A stretch of DNA of 38,343 bases from Dehalococcoidales bacterium (GCA_016926705.1 JAFGOC010000118.1:1-38343); one strand, 5' to 3'. Numbered from the stretch's first letter, positions 16,052 through 23,983 are shown. Numbers and translations are program-made. Notes: a model not told the origin generated them from the letters alone.

Positions 16052-16453
16052 TTATGGCCAGTACCACTTAACATGGTGCTCATCATGGTCGGTTAGTTTA
16101 TGCACCAGGTTTGTTATAGATTCCTCTATTGCGTCCGGTGCCTTTTGCGCCATATTCAGTAGGCAAAGATCGCTTGCGACCGGATATTATCACTGTTATG
16201 GCTCCTGTCTCTTAGCATTTTTACAAGTTTTGGTACAAAAGGTCTTACTGCCTCTGGCTCTTCTTCTGAAATTAACGCAAGAATAAAGCAAGCCCTGAAC
16301 CTTACTATGGAGTCCGGGTCTTCAAGCAACTGCCCCAGTCCAGAACGAATCTCTTCCCGTGCCCACGCATTACGGGCGAGTCTAACTTTTTTATCATGAT
16401 CGGCGTTTTTAATTCCTTGAGAATTCCTCCCAAACGATCGGTTATGGTTATCA
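16052..16453 (-). pseudogene. HEAT-repeat protein gene with two frameshifts
   Basis: A GTG at 16453 has AGGAGG 5 nt upstream and starts a HEAT-like frame (ITDRLGGILKELK). The reading must shift at the A run (plus-strand T run 16406-16410), after which it continues NADHDKKVRLARNAWAREEI, then LLEDPDSIVRFRACFILALI, EEEPEAVRPFVPKLVKML and RSQAIFA. A second shift near 16160-16164 restores NMAQKAPDAIEESITNLVHK up to the stop at 16052. Each break is fixed by adding one base to a homopolymer (A run, C run). The restored product would be about 133 residues of alpha-helical repeats, a protein-interaction scaffold. Either the gene decayed recently or the sequence has homopolymer errors. Confidence 0.7.
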
Positions 16454-16478
16454 CTCCAGCCTCCTGGCTATTATCTTA

Positions 16479-16856
16479 TTATTTCTTCTTTAAATTTATA
16501 TCCATTGCCTCGTCATCAACGTCACGGTAATAGCCTTCATACAGGATTAATTCCGGGTGTCTATCCAAGCTACCGTAACCATCGATGTTAATACCTCTTT
16601 CCTTAGCGATATCTAGATTGAAAATACGAATCATGATTATTTCCAGCGGTTTATCTCCAAGGACAACCTCACGCTCCACACAACTTAAATTCCGTATTTC
16701 ATCAAGAGCAAGGCCGTACCGGCTGACCATATAACCTAACAATTTACCTTCTATGTTCTTAAGAGACTTGTTCTTCTCTCCTTTGATTATCGTTCCCACT
16801 TTACGCCAGAACATGGTATCGCCCCTTTTTTGATTATCATCAATGAGTGCTTTCAT
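16479..16856 (-). CDS. Hypothetical protein
   Basis: This 125-residue soluble protein is not recognised. It is mixed alpha/beta by eye, with no membrane segment and a very basic C-terminal end (NLKKK). Its first ATG overlaps the stop of the upstream gene by 4 nt (ATGA), suggesting translational coupling. A second ATG at 16814, giving MFWRKVGTIIKGEK, has its own AAAGGGG site and could be the real start. It lies with the next gene, the PRC-barrel and the universal stress protein on the same strand. Confidence 0.55.
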   Translation of the reverse strand: MKALIDDNQKRGDTMFWRKVGTIIKGEKNKSLKNIEGKLLGYMVSRYGLALDEIRNLSCVEREVVLGDKPLEIIMIRIFNLDIAKERGINIDGYGSLDRHPELILYEGYYRDVDDEAMDINLKKK

Positions 16857-17098
16857 GAAGTCCGCGACCGCCAGGCGTTTAAAATCTCGCTGCAGATAAT
16901 CTTGCTGGTCTCCTTAGCTGGGTCAGGGTCATTAATCCTTCCTTCCAGGACCTCCTCGAGCCTGTTGTCAGGGACACGGCAATCTATGAGATAATCCAAG
17001 ATGCGTATTCTTAGATTATTTTCAGCACTATTATCCTGACTGGCTTCCCATTCTGCCTTCAGTTTCTGGTATAGCTCAACTGCACTTACTTTACGCAC
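16853..17098 (-). CDS. Small helical hypothetical protein
   Basis: This 81-residue, charged, mostly helical protein has no recognised family (VSAVELYQKLKAEWEAS, then a central ILDYLIDCRVPDNRLEEVLE). No signal peptide or membrane helix is visible. It is coupled by a 4-nt overlap to the following gene. Its neighbours (PRC-barrel, universal stress protein) suggest a general stress or envelope-adaptation setting, which is weak evidence. Confidence 0.55.
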   Translation of the reverse strand: MRKVSAVELYQKLKAEWEASQDNSAENNLRIRILDYLIDCRVPDNRLEEVLEGRINDPDPAKETSKIICSEILNAWRSRTS

Positions 17099-17144
17099 TT
17101 TTTAAACCCCCATATTTTTTAACACGATGGATTTCATCACACAC

Positions 17145-17366
17145 TTACGACTCAATCAAATCATCTTGAGAAACGTCTATTTTTATCTTATTTTTGTCTT
17201 GAACAAGAATTTCCTCGGGAGAGAACATAAGTTCATTTCCAGGAGTGTCCTGGTTTACGCTGAATTTTCTTATTTCACCTGTCCAGGAGTCACGTATCAC
17301 ACGGTCGATGGTGCCCAGAGCATTGCCTTCCCTATCGACTACTTCAGTGCCATATTCTATGTCCAT
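17145..17366 (-). CDS. PRC-barrel domain protein
   Basis: This 73-residue single-domain protein has the PRC-barrel pattern near the start (YGTEVVDREGNALGTIDRVI, residues 5-24), followed by a second strand set (TGEIRKFSVN). PRC-barrels occur in RimM, in photosynthetic reaction-centre H subunits and as stand-alone small proteins of unknown role, often in stress or RNA-related contexts. It lies between the small helical protein and the universal stress protein on the same strand. The exact job is unknown. Confidence 0.75.
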   Translation of the reverse strand: MDIEYGTEVVDREGNALGTIDRVIRDSWTGEIRKFSVNQDTPGNELMFSPEEILVQDKNKIKIDVSQDDLIES

Positions 17367-17428
17367 AACTAAAGCTCCCTTACCAGACGCACACGTTTCT
17401 ATGCATATTTAGAGAAATGCGCAATATA

Positions 17429-17902
17429 TTAGTCTTCAATCTCCTGTGGCTTTATTATCAGAATCGGCAATCCGGATTCTCTCAAAACCTGGTCGGCTAC
17501 GCTGCCGAACACAATGCGGCTGAGGCCGCTGTGGCCATGAGTTGCCAGTGCAATCAGGTCAACCGCCTCATCTTGAGCGTAACTGACAATGAGATTACCA
17601 GCTGAACCCTCTACAACGACGCACTCCACTTCAAGACCATTTTCTCGCAGTGACTCTGCCACTTCCTCGAGATATTTCACGGCTTCTTTTTTCAACCTTT
17701 GTTCTTCCTGCTGAATTAGATTGGGGGCCATGTTAACGGTGCCCGGAGTTGCAGATACAAATGTTGTGGCCGGAATCGTATAAGCCTGGAAAAGCACTAT
17801 CTTACTGCGAAAACGCTTGGCTTGTTCAACTACATAAGGCAAAATCTGCTCGGCAAGTTTGGAGCCGTCTAAGCAAACCAGGATTTTGTCAAACATATCC
17901 AT
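17429..17902 (-). CDS. Universal stress protein (UspA family)
   Basis: The 157-residue single Usp domain starts KILVCLDGSKLAEQILPYVV and ends with the ATP-binding signature G-x2-G-x9-G-S (HGHSGLSRIVFGSVADQVL), then LPILIIKP. The ATP-binding type may act as a nucleotide-gated stress factor, and it is cytoplasmic. A strong AAGGAGGTG site precedes the ATG. The gene heads the run Usp, PRC-barrel and two small proteins on the minus strand. Confidence 0.9.
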   Translation of the reverse strand: MDMFDKILVCLDGSKLAEQILPYVVEQAKRFRSKIVLFQAYTIPATTFVSATPGTVNMAPNLIQQEEQRLKKEAVKYLEEVAESLRENGLEVECVVVEGSAGNLIVSYAQDEAVDLIALATHGHSGLSRIVFGSVADQVLRESGLPILIIKPQEIED

Positions 17903-18106
17903 TACACCTCCTTGTTTATAAGACCTTTCCCAAACAGCAGTTTATGATTGGAATGAATTTATAATCATTTCTTTGTATTCCTCACTCTTGAAAAATGGTT
18001 AAATTGAGAAAATATAAAACAGAATTATCTTTAGAAAAAATGAAAGGAAAAATCTAGGTAAGATAATAATAATGATGAAATTGAAAAATATCTTTTAAAA
18101 AGAAAC

Positions 18107-18128
18107 AGGTTGGAGTAATACCCAACCT
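18107..18128 (-). terminator. Possible rho-independent terminator of the msrBA transcript
   Basis: A 7-bp stem (AGGTTGG with CCAACCT) and an 8-nt loop are followed on the minus strand by GTTTCTTTTT. It could end the transcript that runs msrB, msrA and the membrane protein, although it is 370 nt beyond the last stop. Confidence 0.35.
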
Positions 18129-18204
18129 ATCCAGCAGGATAACATAATGAGTAAGTGCTGTCAAGTTGCTATTATTGTTTACTGCCGAGGCTGAACTCCA
18201 GTTG

Positions 18205-18239
18205 AAAAGTTCTTTCTTCCGTACAACTTGCTCTACCAA
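18205..18239 (-). repeat. Dispersed imperfect repeat, copy 2
   Basis: On the minus strand: TTGGTAGAGCAAGTTGTAC, then GGAAGAAAGAACTTTT. It matches copy 1 (7257-7292) closely and copy 3 (26788-26823) less closely. It lies just outside the redox island on its left side. Confidence 0.6.
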
Positions 18240-18495
18240 ATCTTAATTTTTTCTGACATTTATCCGACATTTTGCGAACACCTCACAAAAGGCAAATAAT
18301 TAAGAAGGCTCGCGATAGTTGTTGGTTATTAATAAGAATTTATTTCAATAACCTTTCCGTGCTACTTTAGACGTAATTAGGAACATCTACTTAGATTGTG
18401 AAGTCTATTTCAAATATGGAATTCATAAATAATTCTGCGCGGACATTCCAACTAGTGTTATTAAGCAGGCAGTTATATTTGACTGAATATCATAA

Positions 18496-18840
18496 TCACT
18501 TAGCTTTTTCACCCAACTTCAACGCCACATACTCAATAATAACGCCATAAACTACCCCCATTATGAACCCTATAACATCTTTAAAACCCGTGGAACTATA
18601 AAAAGCGAATGAAACTAGTAAGCCCAAGAGCACTCCACGCCCAATTGCCTGTAATGTGTTCAGCCTACCCCAGGCCAGACCAATCACTATGCCCATGAGC
18701 AAACGATTGAACCAGAAAGAAAATAGATAATAAGCCTCATTTGTAAATCCTGATCTGATCTGGGCACCAACGATACACACAACACCTAAAATTGCACCCG
18801 TAACGATACATATTAACATCCTTCTAGTGAATATATTCAT
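18496..18840 (-). CDS. Small multi-pass membrane protein
   Basis: This 114-residue protein has about four predicted transmembrane helices (around 8-27, 40-58, 65-83 and 86-107) and a charged C-terminus (LGEKAK). I recognise no family. It lies 30 nt downstream of msrA on the same strand and is probably the third gene of the msrB-msrA transcript. It might therefore help a surface methionine-sulfoxide repair pathway, for example by moving electrons across the membrane. That is speculation, since it contains only one cysteine (C11) and no heme motif. Confidence 0.6.
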   Translation of the reverse strand: MNIFTRRMLICIVTGAILGVVCIVGAQIRSGFTNEAYYLFSFWFNRLLMGIVIGLAWGRLNTLQAIGRGVLLGLLVSFAFYSSTGFKDVIGFIMGVVYGVIIEYVALKLGEKAK

Positions 18841-18870
18841 ATTCGCTCCTTCATGGGCTATTATAAAAAT

Positions 18871-19662
18871 TTAGTTATTATCAGTTAGTAATCGGCGGCT
18901 GATTTGTAGCAGCTTTTCATTTCCTGTTGGTGACAGACCGAGAGCATTAATTTGTTTCTGTAGTGATTCGTAACTTCCGTAGCCACCCAAATAGCCATTT
19001 ACCCGTGCAGCGGCGGTCGAATGTATTAACTGAACGGTCTCCGGATACATTGCTGTAAATTCATCAAAAAGGTCCGGCTTCTGCTGAAGATAATACTTTT
19101 GGTGATAATCCTCAGCCAGATAGAATTCTGAAAAAGGAATTACTTCAGTAAGAATTTCTTGCCCCAGCTTGGTCTCTTGCCGCTGCTTCGATGCTAAGGC
19201 CACACTTTTCTGGTCTTCGTTATGGTAGAAGATTATTGACATATATTGTCTCGACCGCGGTTGCGCTGTTGGATTATGAGCGTTCCAGAAGATCTCCAAC
19301 AGTTCTTCATAAGTGATTATTGTTGGATCAAAGTCAATTTGAACTGTCTCCGAATGGTCACCCAGAGTATAATAACCGGGATTACTGGTTGTCCCGCCAG
19401 CGTAACCTACACGCGTTCTAATCACACCTTCGATACTCCCGAACCGGGAGTCCGGTCCCCAGAATCAGCCCAAAGCAAAAGTAGCCGTCTCCATTTTTAC
19501 CGAGGTCACTTTATCAATAGGCGGTATAGCGGGAGTACTTATCGTTACATTGTTCGCTATATCCATGAATTGTTGCTCCTCACTGCACCCTGTACTAAAA
19601 CTAGCCATAATAAGGGTTAGCATTATAACTATTAATGAAATCACGATAAATTTGTTTATCAT
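18871..19662 (-). CDS. msrA: Selenocysteine-containing MsrA lipoprotein (in-frame UGA)
   Basis: Read through the TGA at 19467-19465, this is one 263-residue peptide-methionine (S)-S-oxide reductase. Residues 1-26 form a lipoprotein signal (hydrophobic helix, lipobox STGC, C26). The catalytic segment reads ATFALG-U66-FWGPD, where the family has GCFWG, so the UGA sits exactly on the nucleophilic Cys. Family sequence continues on both sides of it (GVIRTRVGYAGGT; EDYHQKYYLQ). No other Cys exists in the mature protein apart from the lipidated one, so there is no resolving Cys, as in some known Sec-MsrAs. A 7-bp hairpin with apical GUU lies 13 nt after the UGA. It should sit on the outer face of the membrane and repair oxidised surface proteins with MsrB, encoded 6 nt upstream. 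Confidence 0.88.
19435..19451 (-). promoter_or_regulatory. SECIS-like hairpin of msrA
   Basis: On the mRNA, ACTCCCG and CGGGAGT pair perfectly (7 bp) around a 3-nt loop GUU. The stem begins 14 nt and the loop 21 nt after the UGA, within the range for bacterial SECIS elements, whose apical G and U are bound by SelB. Confidence 0.8.
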
Positions 19663-19668
19663 TTTCTA

Positions 19669-20190
19669 TCAATTTTTACGCTCTTCAAAAATCAAAGCAA
19701 TCGAGTTGATACAATAGCGAAGTCCGGTCGGAGGCGGACCGTCTTCAAATACATGCCCAAGGTGTGCACCACATCGCCAGCACATTACCTCTGTTCTGAC
19801 CATGCCTAGACTATTATCTGTTTCAATTTCAATGCTCTTATCGGATATCGGGGCAAAGAAGCTGGGCCAGCCGGTTCCGGAATCAAACTTTGCTTCTGAA
19901 CTAAAGAGCTCGTTGCCGCAACAAACACATTTGTAAATTCCTTTTTCGTGAAAATCGTAATAATTTCCAGTGAAGGGTCTTTCGGTACCCTTCATCCGGG
20001 TAACCTCAAATTGTTCTGGCGTTAGAATTTGCCTCCATTCTTCGTCACTTTTAATGATCTTACCGGCCATAGCTTCTCCTTCCTGCTCTAAGGATGATGA
20101 ATGTCTATTTGGAGGCGATGCATTTTCGCAACCAAGCGTAAATAATATTGCACAAACCAAAACCAATCCTATAAAAATCCTGAAGATCAT
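19669..20190 (-). CDS. msrB: MsrB lipoprotein, peptide-methionine (R)-S-oxide reductase
   Basis: The 173-residue protein starts with a lipoprotein signal ending LFTLGC (C21), a short linker, then a complete MsrB domain from about residue 41. The zinc cysteines C88, C91, C137 and C140 are present (CVCCG and [12 protein letters not shown]). The catalytic Cys is C160 in RYCINS, encoded as normal Cys, unlike its Sec-bearing MsrA partner. It reduces R-epimer methionine sulfoxide, complementing MsrA, and should be surface-anchored. It is the first gene of the minus-strand unit and lies divergent to the PerR-heliorhodopsin operon across a 118-nt region carrying a palindromic operator, so PerR control is likely. 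Confidence 0.93.
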   Translation of the reverse strand: MIFRIFIGLVLVCAILFTLGCENASPPNRHSSSLEQEGEAMAGKIIKSDEEWRQILTPEQFEVTRMKGTERPFTGNYYDFHEKGIYKCVCCGNELFSSEAKFDSGTGWPSFFAPISDKSIEIETDNSLGMVRTEVMCWRCGAHLGHVFEDGPPPTGLRYCINSIALIFEERKN

Positions 20191-20229
20191 AATTGTTTAT
20201 TTCTCAACTCGTCCTTACTAAAATAGAAC

Positions 20230-20258
20230 TTGACATCAGCACATTAATTCAATATTAT
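20230..20258 (+). promoter_or_regulatory. Promoter of the perR-heliorhodopsin operon
   Basis: A perfect -35 TTGACA (20230-20235), a 17-nt spacer and a -10 TATTAT (20253-20258, one mismatch) predict transcription from about 20265. The start would fall inside the palindrome at 20263-20283. Confidence 0.7.
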
Positions 20259-20262
20259 TAAG

Positions 20263-20283
20263 TAATAGTAACCGTTACTATTA
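20263..20283. promoter_or_regulatory. Palindromic PerR/Fur-type operator
   Basis: A perfect 10-1-10 inverted repeat (TAATAGTAAC, central C, GTTACTATTA) lies directly after the -10 box and 26 nt before the perR start. Its length and AT-rich symmetric arms resemble Fur-family boxes. Binding would block perR transcription and probably affect the divergent msrB promoter. Confidence 0.75.
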
Positions 20284-20308
20284 TTATTTTATTGGAGTTA
20301 CAAGAATA

Positions 20309-20746
20309 ATGTCAAGGAAATCAATACAAAGAGACGCGATTTTACAAGTAATTAAAAATACTACTTCCCATCCAGGAGTTGATTGGATTTATGACGAGGT
20401 CAGAAAAGAAATTCCCAATATAAGCCTGGGAACCGTTTACCGTAATCTGCGTCTACTGGCACAGGCAGGGGAAATAAGAGAACTGGATATCCCTGGTAGC
20501 GCAAAACGGTTTGATGGCGACACGAGCAACCATCGCCACTTAATATGCGAAAAATGCGGCCGTATTTTCGATTTATATGAGGCTGTAGACCCCAAAATAG
20601 AAGCAAGGATATTTCAAAAAACCGGTTTTAAAGTGAAAAGACAATACCTGAAACTCATTGGATTATGTTCAGATTGTCAAAAACAAGAAGAACAACTGAA
20701 AACCTATATTTATGATAATAGTCTTATAAAAGGAGGGGAAAAATGA
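20309..20746 (+). CDS. perR: PerR-type peroxide-sensing Fur-family regulator
   Basis: This 145-residue regulator has an N-terminal winged helix (SLGTVYRNLRLL, 39-50) and a C-terminal dimer domain. Structural-zinc cysteines are C80, C83, C120 and C123. Candidate regulatory-metal ligands H21, D69, H75, H77 and D88 fall at exactly the spacings of the B. subtilis PerR set (H37, D85, H91, H93, D104), including the Asp rather than Glu that favours PerR over Fur. Iron-catalysed oxidation of the His ligands would release DNA on peroxide exposure. The palindrome at 20263-20283 over its own promoter suggests autorepression. Its stop overlaps the heliorhodopsin start (ATGA), so the two are translationally coupled. 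Confidence 0.88.
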   Translation: MSRKSIQRDAILQVIKNTTSHPGVDWIYDEVRKEIPNISLGTVYRNLRLLAQAGEIRELDIPGSAKRFDGDTSNHRHLICEKCGRIFDLYEAVDPKIEARIFQKTGFKVKRQYLKLIGLCSDCQKQEEQLKTYIYDNSLIKGGEK

Positions 20747-21507
20747 CAATCGACGAAGCTACAGGGAAAAAACTCGGCAAGCTAAGAGTCTGGAACATCG
20801 TCGTCGGCTTGATACTTGCGGTACAGGCAGTATTGATGGCCCTCCTGACGAACGACTTCTCCATCCCGGTAACGGCAACCTTTCTACAGGGGATGCCGGG
20901 TACTCCGTCCACGCTCCAAAACATCTGGAGCATACAGACGGGCTGGGGAGTTTTCGCCTTCATGGCGATATCCGCCGCCGCCCTGCTTCTCATCGCCTCT
21001 CCCTGGGTTTTCCCCTGGTATAAGCGCAACCTGCTCCAGAACAGGAACTACGGTCGGTGGATAGAGTATTTCTTCAGTTCATCGATCATGATAGCTTTAA
21101 TAGCGCAAATCTGCGGTATTACAGATATCGCCGCGCTGATGGCCATTTTCGGTATCAACGCCAGCATGATCCTCTTCGGCGGTATACAGGAAAAATACGA
21201 ACAGCCCGGAAAACCCAGCTGGATACCTTTCTGGTACGGCAGCTTTGCCGGTATCATACCCTGGATAGCCATAGTGGTCTATATAGTTTCCCCGGGGGTC
21301 AGCGCCTCACCGCCCGGATTCGTCTATGCCATCATCGGTTCCTATTTCGTTTTCTTCAATAGTTTCGCTGTCAACATGGTACTGCAATATAAGCAGGTAG
21401 GCCCCTGGAAAGATTACCTGTTCGGCGAAAAGGTATATATAATATTGAGTCTTTCAGCCAAATCTCTTTTAGCATGGCTGGTCTTCGCTAACATACTGGT
21501 ACAGTAA
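20743..21507 (+). CDS. Heliorhodopsin
   Basis: This 254-residue seven-helix protein carries unmistakable heliorhodopsin segments: RWIEY in helix 3 (105-109, with E108 as expected counterion), IALIAQICGITDIAAL (117-132), FGINASMILFGGIQEKY (136-152), and LSLSAKSLLAW in helix 7 (235-245), where K240 should bind retinal. Two His of the polar cavity in the well-studied 48C12 protein (H23, H80 there) appear to be Leu here. The family is a light-sensing or enzyme-regulating protein with inverted topology, not a known ion pump. It overlaps perR by 4 nt, so light sensing and peroxide response are made from one message. A good GGAGGGG site precedes it. Confidence 0.93.
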   Translation: MTIDEATGKKLGKLRVWNIVVGLILAVQAVLMALLTNDFSIPVTATFLQGMPGTPSTLQNIWSIQTGWGVFAFMAISAAALLLIASPWVFPWYKRNLLQNRNYGRWIEYFFSSSIMIALIAQICGITDIAALMAIFGINASMILFGGIQEKYEQPGKPSWIPFWYGSFAGIIPWIAIVVYIVSPGVSASPPGFVYAIIGSYFVFFNSFAVNMVLQYKQVGPWKDYLFGEKVYIILSLSAKSLLAWLVFANILVQ

Positions 21508-21732
21508 TTTACCGGAAATACTTAAGGCAGTTATGGCTTAATATTATTAAGAAAATATTCTAAATATAAGAAACTGATTGTAGCCCAAAGACAATTAATC
21601 AAAGCTTAGGACAATTTACGTAAGGTTAATAACCTGATTATTTTGTGATTTGTATAAGAAACTGGTAAGACGCTACCTTAGCATCAATATTTTTAGAGTT
21701 ATACAAACAGGCACTAATAAAGGAATATAAAA

Positions 21733-22761
21733 TTGTCAAACGCTACGAATTCCAATGAAGTTTGCCAGAATGCATCGATTGACATTAAGGGCATCAACAA
21801 AAGTTACGGCAAGCTTCAAGCGCTGAATAATGTTGATCTGGTAATCGAACAGGGCACAGTTTTTGCCTTGTTGGGGCCTAATGGGTCAGGTAAAACGACA
21901 CTGGTGCGTATTTTAACAACCTTGCTACGGCCGGACTCCGGTAGCGCTCATGTCGCCGGCTACGATGTCGTAAGGGAAGCCCATTCCGTACGGTCAGTCA
22001 TCGGGCTGGCCGGCCAGTATCCAGCCGTAGATGAAATCCTAACCGGTAAAGAAAACCTGGAAATGATCGGCCGGTTATATCACCTGGGAAAATCAGTAGC
22101 CAGAGCACGGGCAAAAGAATTACTTAATCGGTTCGATCTTGCAGAAGCCGCGAACCGGCAGGTCAAAACATTTTCGGGCGGCATGCGGCGCCGGCTTGAC
22201 CTCGCCGCTACTCTGATTGCCCGCCCTTCTATTTTATTTTTGGATGAACCGACTACCGGACTTGACCCACGCAGCCGCCTGGGATTATGGGAGGTTATCG
22301 CAGCCCAAGCTAAAGACTGCAATACCGTATTCCTGACCACGCAATACCTTGAGGAAGCCGACAGATTGGCCAATAAAATCGCCATTATTGATAAAGGCCG
22401 TGTTCTTCGCCAAGGAACAAATCAAGAACTAAAAGAGTGCTGCGGCGGAGACACTTTGATAAAAGTAAGGATTGCCGACAGTAATAAAATATCAAAAGCC
22501 AGCGATGTTCTAGAAGACTTAGCAGCAGGGAAATTGGTGAGTTATCCGGATACCGGAGAGATCACGATACCTGCCATTAACGGGCCGTCCTTAATGCCTG
22601 AAATAGTCCGCCGCCTAGATGCTCATAACATCATTATTGCCGAACTTGCCCTAAAACCGCCCACTCTTGACGATGTATTTTTATCCATCACCGGGCACAC
22701 GGCTTTAGAAAATGCGGAGGCGAAACAGAACACACATATTACCGGCAGGGATGATAAATGA
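21733..22761 (+). CDS. ABC transporter ATP-binding protein (DrrA type)
   Basis: This 342-residue ATPase has Walker A GPNGSGKTT (48-56), signature FSGGMRRRLDLA and Walker B ILFLDEPTTGLD, plus the about 100-residue C-terminal extension of DrrA-like drug and lipid exporters. The start is TTG at 21733 with AAAGGAATA upstream. Its stop overlaps the permease start by 4 nt. With that permease it should make an ABC-2 type exporter in the cytoplasmic membrane; the cargo is unknown. It starts the plus-strand series that runs into the selenoprotein genes, about 225 nt after the heliorhodopsin gene. Confidence 0.92.
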   Translation: MSNATNSNEVCQNASIDIKGINKSYGKLQALNNVDLVIEQGTVFALLGPNGSGKTTLVRILTTLLRPDSGSAHVAGYDVVREAHSVRSVIGLAGQYPAVDEILTGKENLEMIGRLYHLGKSVARARAKELLNRFDLAEAANRQVKTFSGGMRRRLDLAATLIARPSILFLDEPTTGLDPRSRLGLWEVIAAQAKDCNTVFLTTQYLEEADRLANKIAIIDKGRVLRQGTNQELKECCGGDTLIKVRIADSNKISKASDVLEDLAAGKLVSYPDTGEITIPAINGPSLMPEIVRRLDAHNIIIAELALKPPTLDDVFLSITGHTALENAEAKQNTHITGRDDK

Positions 22762-23543
22762 ACATTATAACTGGTTCCAGTATTATGAATAGCTTATCGG
22801 ATATTGGAGTAATGACACGGCGGAACATGTTAAGGTACATAAGGTTGCCCCAATTACTGGTTTTTAACGCATTATTGAATGTTGTGTTATTATTACTTTT
22901 TAATTACGTTTTTGGTGGGGCGATTCAAACCGGAGGTATTGCTTATATCCAGTACTTTTTACCTGGTTTCATGGTGCAAACGGTGGTTTTCGGTTCTACG
23001 CAGACCAGTGTCGGTTTATCTGAAGACCTGGCTAAAGGTATGATTGACCGCTTTCGTTCTTTACCGATATCCCGCCTGGCGTTTATCACGGGGAGGGTAA
23101 TTACCGACGCCGTGCGTTATGCTGTATTAATAACGCTTATGATAATCGTCGGGAGTATCATGGGCTTCCGGTTTGAAAACGGAATAATGCCCGTACTTTC
23201 CGGGATTGGGCTGACAATACTCTTTGGGATTGCCCTTACCTGGGTTGGTGTTTTTATCGGGATATCGGTTAAAGACGTAGAGACCGCGCAGGTAGCCGGC
23301 TTTGTCTGGGTATTTCCACTTGTATTTGCCAGCTCTCTTTACGTGCCGATTGAGACAATGCCTTCATGGTTACAGGTTTTTTCAAATATTAACCCCGTGA
23401 CACCAATGGTTGACACAATGCGGGCACTTTCTTTGGGCGGCAGCATATCAGCTTCATTATGGAAAACTCTTGCCTGGGATGCTGCGATTATCCTTATTTT
23501 CCTCACATTGGCGTTGAGACGCTATAAATCAATCGGACAGTAA
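22758..23543 (+). CDS. ABC-2 type permease (DrrB type)
   Basis: The 261-residue membrane protein has about six helices and the ABC-2 family pattern, including YFLPGFMVQTVVFGS and FRSLPISRLAF in the first half and NPVTPMVDTMRALSLG near the end. It pairs with the ATPase encoded just upstream (4-nt overlap). The first ATG (22758) is coupled to the ATPase stop. A second ATG at 22785 (MNSLSDIGVMTRRN) may be closer to the usual N-terminus. Confidence 0.9.
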   Translation: MNIITGSSIMNSLSDIGVMTRRNMLRYIRLPQLLVFNALLNVVLLLLFNYVFGGAIQTGGIAYIQYFLPGFMVQTVVFGSTQTSVGLSEDLAKGMIDRFRSLPISRLAFITGRVITDAVRYAVLITLMIIVGSIMGFRFENGIMPVLSGIGLTILFGIALTWVGVFIGISVKDVETAQVAGFVWVFPLVFASSLYVPIETMPSWLQVFSNINPVTPMVDTMRALSLGGSISASLWKTLAWDAAIILIFLTLALRRYKSIGQ

Positions 23544-23707
23544 AATATATGTAAAAATCAAATAAGAAATACGTTATTTTTGTGAGTAATATCGCATAAA
23601 AATACATTTTTAAAACACTATACTTGATGTATAGACATAAGAAAACAATAATATGATCATTTATTAGCTCTATTTCACCATCATACCGCGGTTAAAGGGG
23701 AATAAAA

Positions 23708-23983
23708 ATGGAAACAGCCGGTAAATGTACAGCATCGATGGATTTTTCAGAAGGGTGGCGTGATTGGAAAAGCAGATTAAAACAATCTGTTGAAAACAGC
23801 CGGGCATATTATCAGGATGAAACCATAAATAACCTGTTACAGAAACTCAATGTGTTCTTAAATAACAAAGTCTGTGCGTCCAATATGTGTGAAGAAATGA
23901 TTGCAGAGATGTGGGACGCGGGCACATCTGAAGAGCGTAAGACGATAGCTACTTTATTTCTCAAGATTGCAGACAGGTTATAA
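23708..23983 (+). CDS. Small DUF3243-like protein
   Basis: This 91-residue helical protein has the pattern of the DUF3243 group: an N-terminal FSEGWRDWKSRLKQSV, a central helix ending LNNKV, and a C-terminal EMIAEMWDAGTSEERKTI followed by FLKIAD. The function of that family is not known. It lies 31 nt before the peroxiredoxin-like selenoprotein gene on the same strand with an AAAGGGG site, so the two are probably co-expressed. The family call is from memory of the consensus. Confidence 0.55.
   Translation: METAGKCTASMDFSEGWRDWKSRLKQSVENSRAYYQDETINNLLQKLNVFLNNKVCASNMCEEMIAEMWDAGTSEERKTIATLFLKIADRL

Larger units (their letters stand above)
17903..18495. other. Intergenic region with repeat copy 2 and a possible terminator
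   Basis: The 593-nt AT-rich gap contains a hairpin at 18107-18128 and a dispersed repeat at 18205-18239, both listed separately. A 61-codon minus-strand frame starting inside the repeat (MVEQVVRKKELFNW...) has no ribosome site and no family, and its start is simply the repeat read as protein. I do not call it a gene. Confidence 0.5.

Noticed and set aside
16150-16165. UGA inside the HEAT-repeat frame as another selenocysteine codon
   Set aside because: HEAT proteins have no catalytic Cys there, the sequence after the UGA in that frame is not family-like, and adding one base restores the repeat. A frameshift explains it better.
18054-18239. 61-residue minus-strand ORF
   Set aside because: Its first 15 codons are the dispersed repeat read as protein and its end crosses a hairpin; low-complexity tail.
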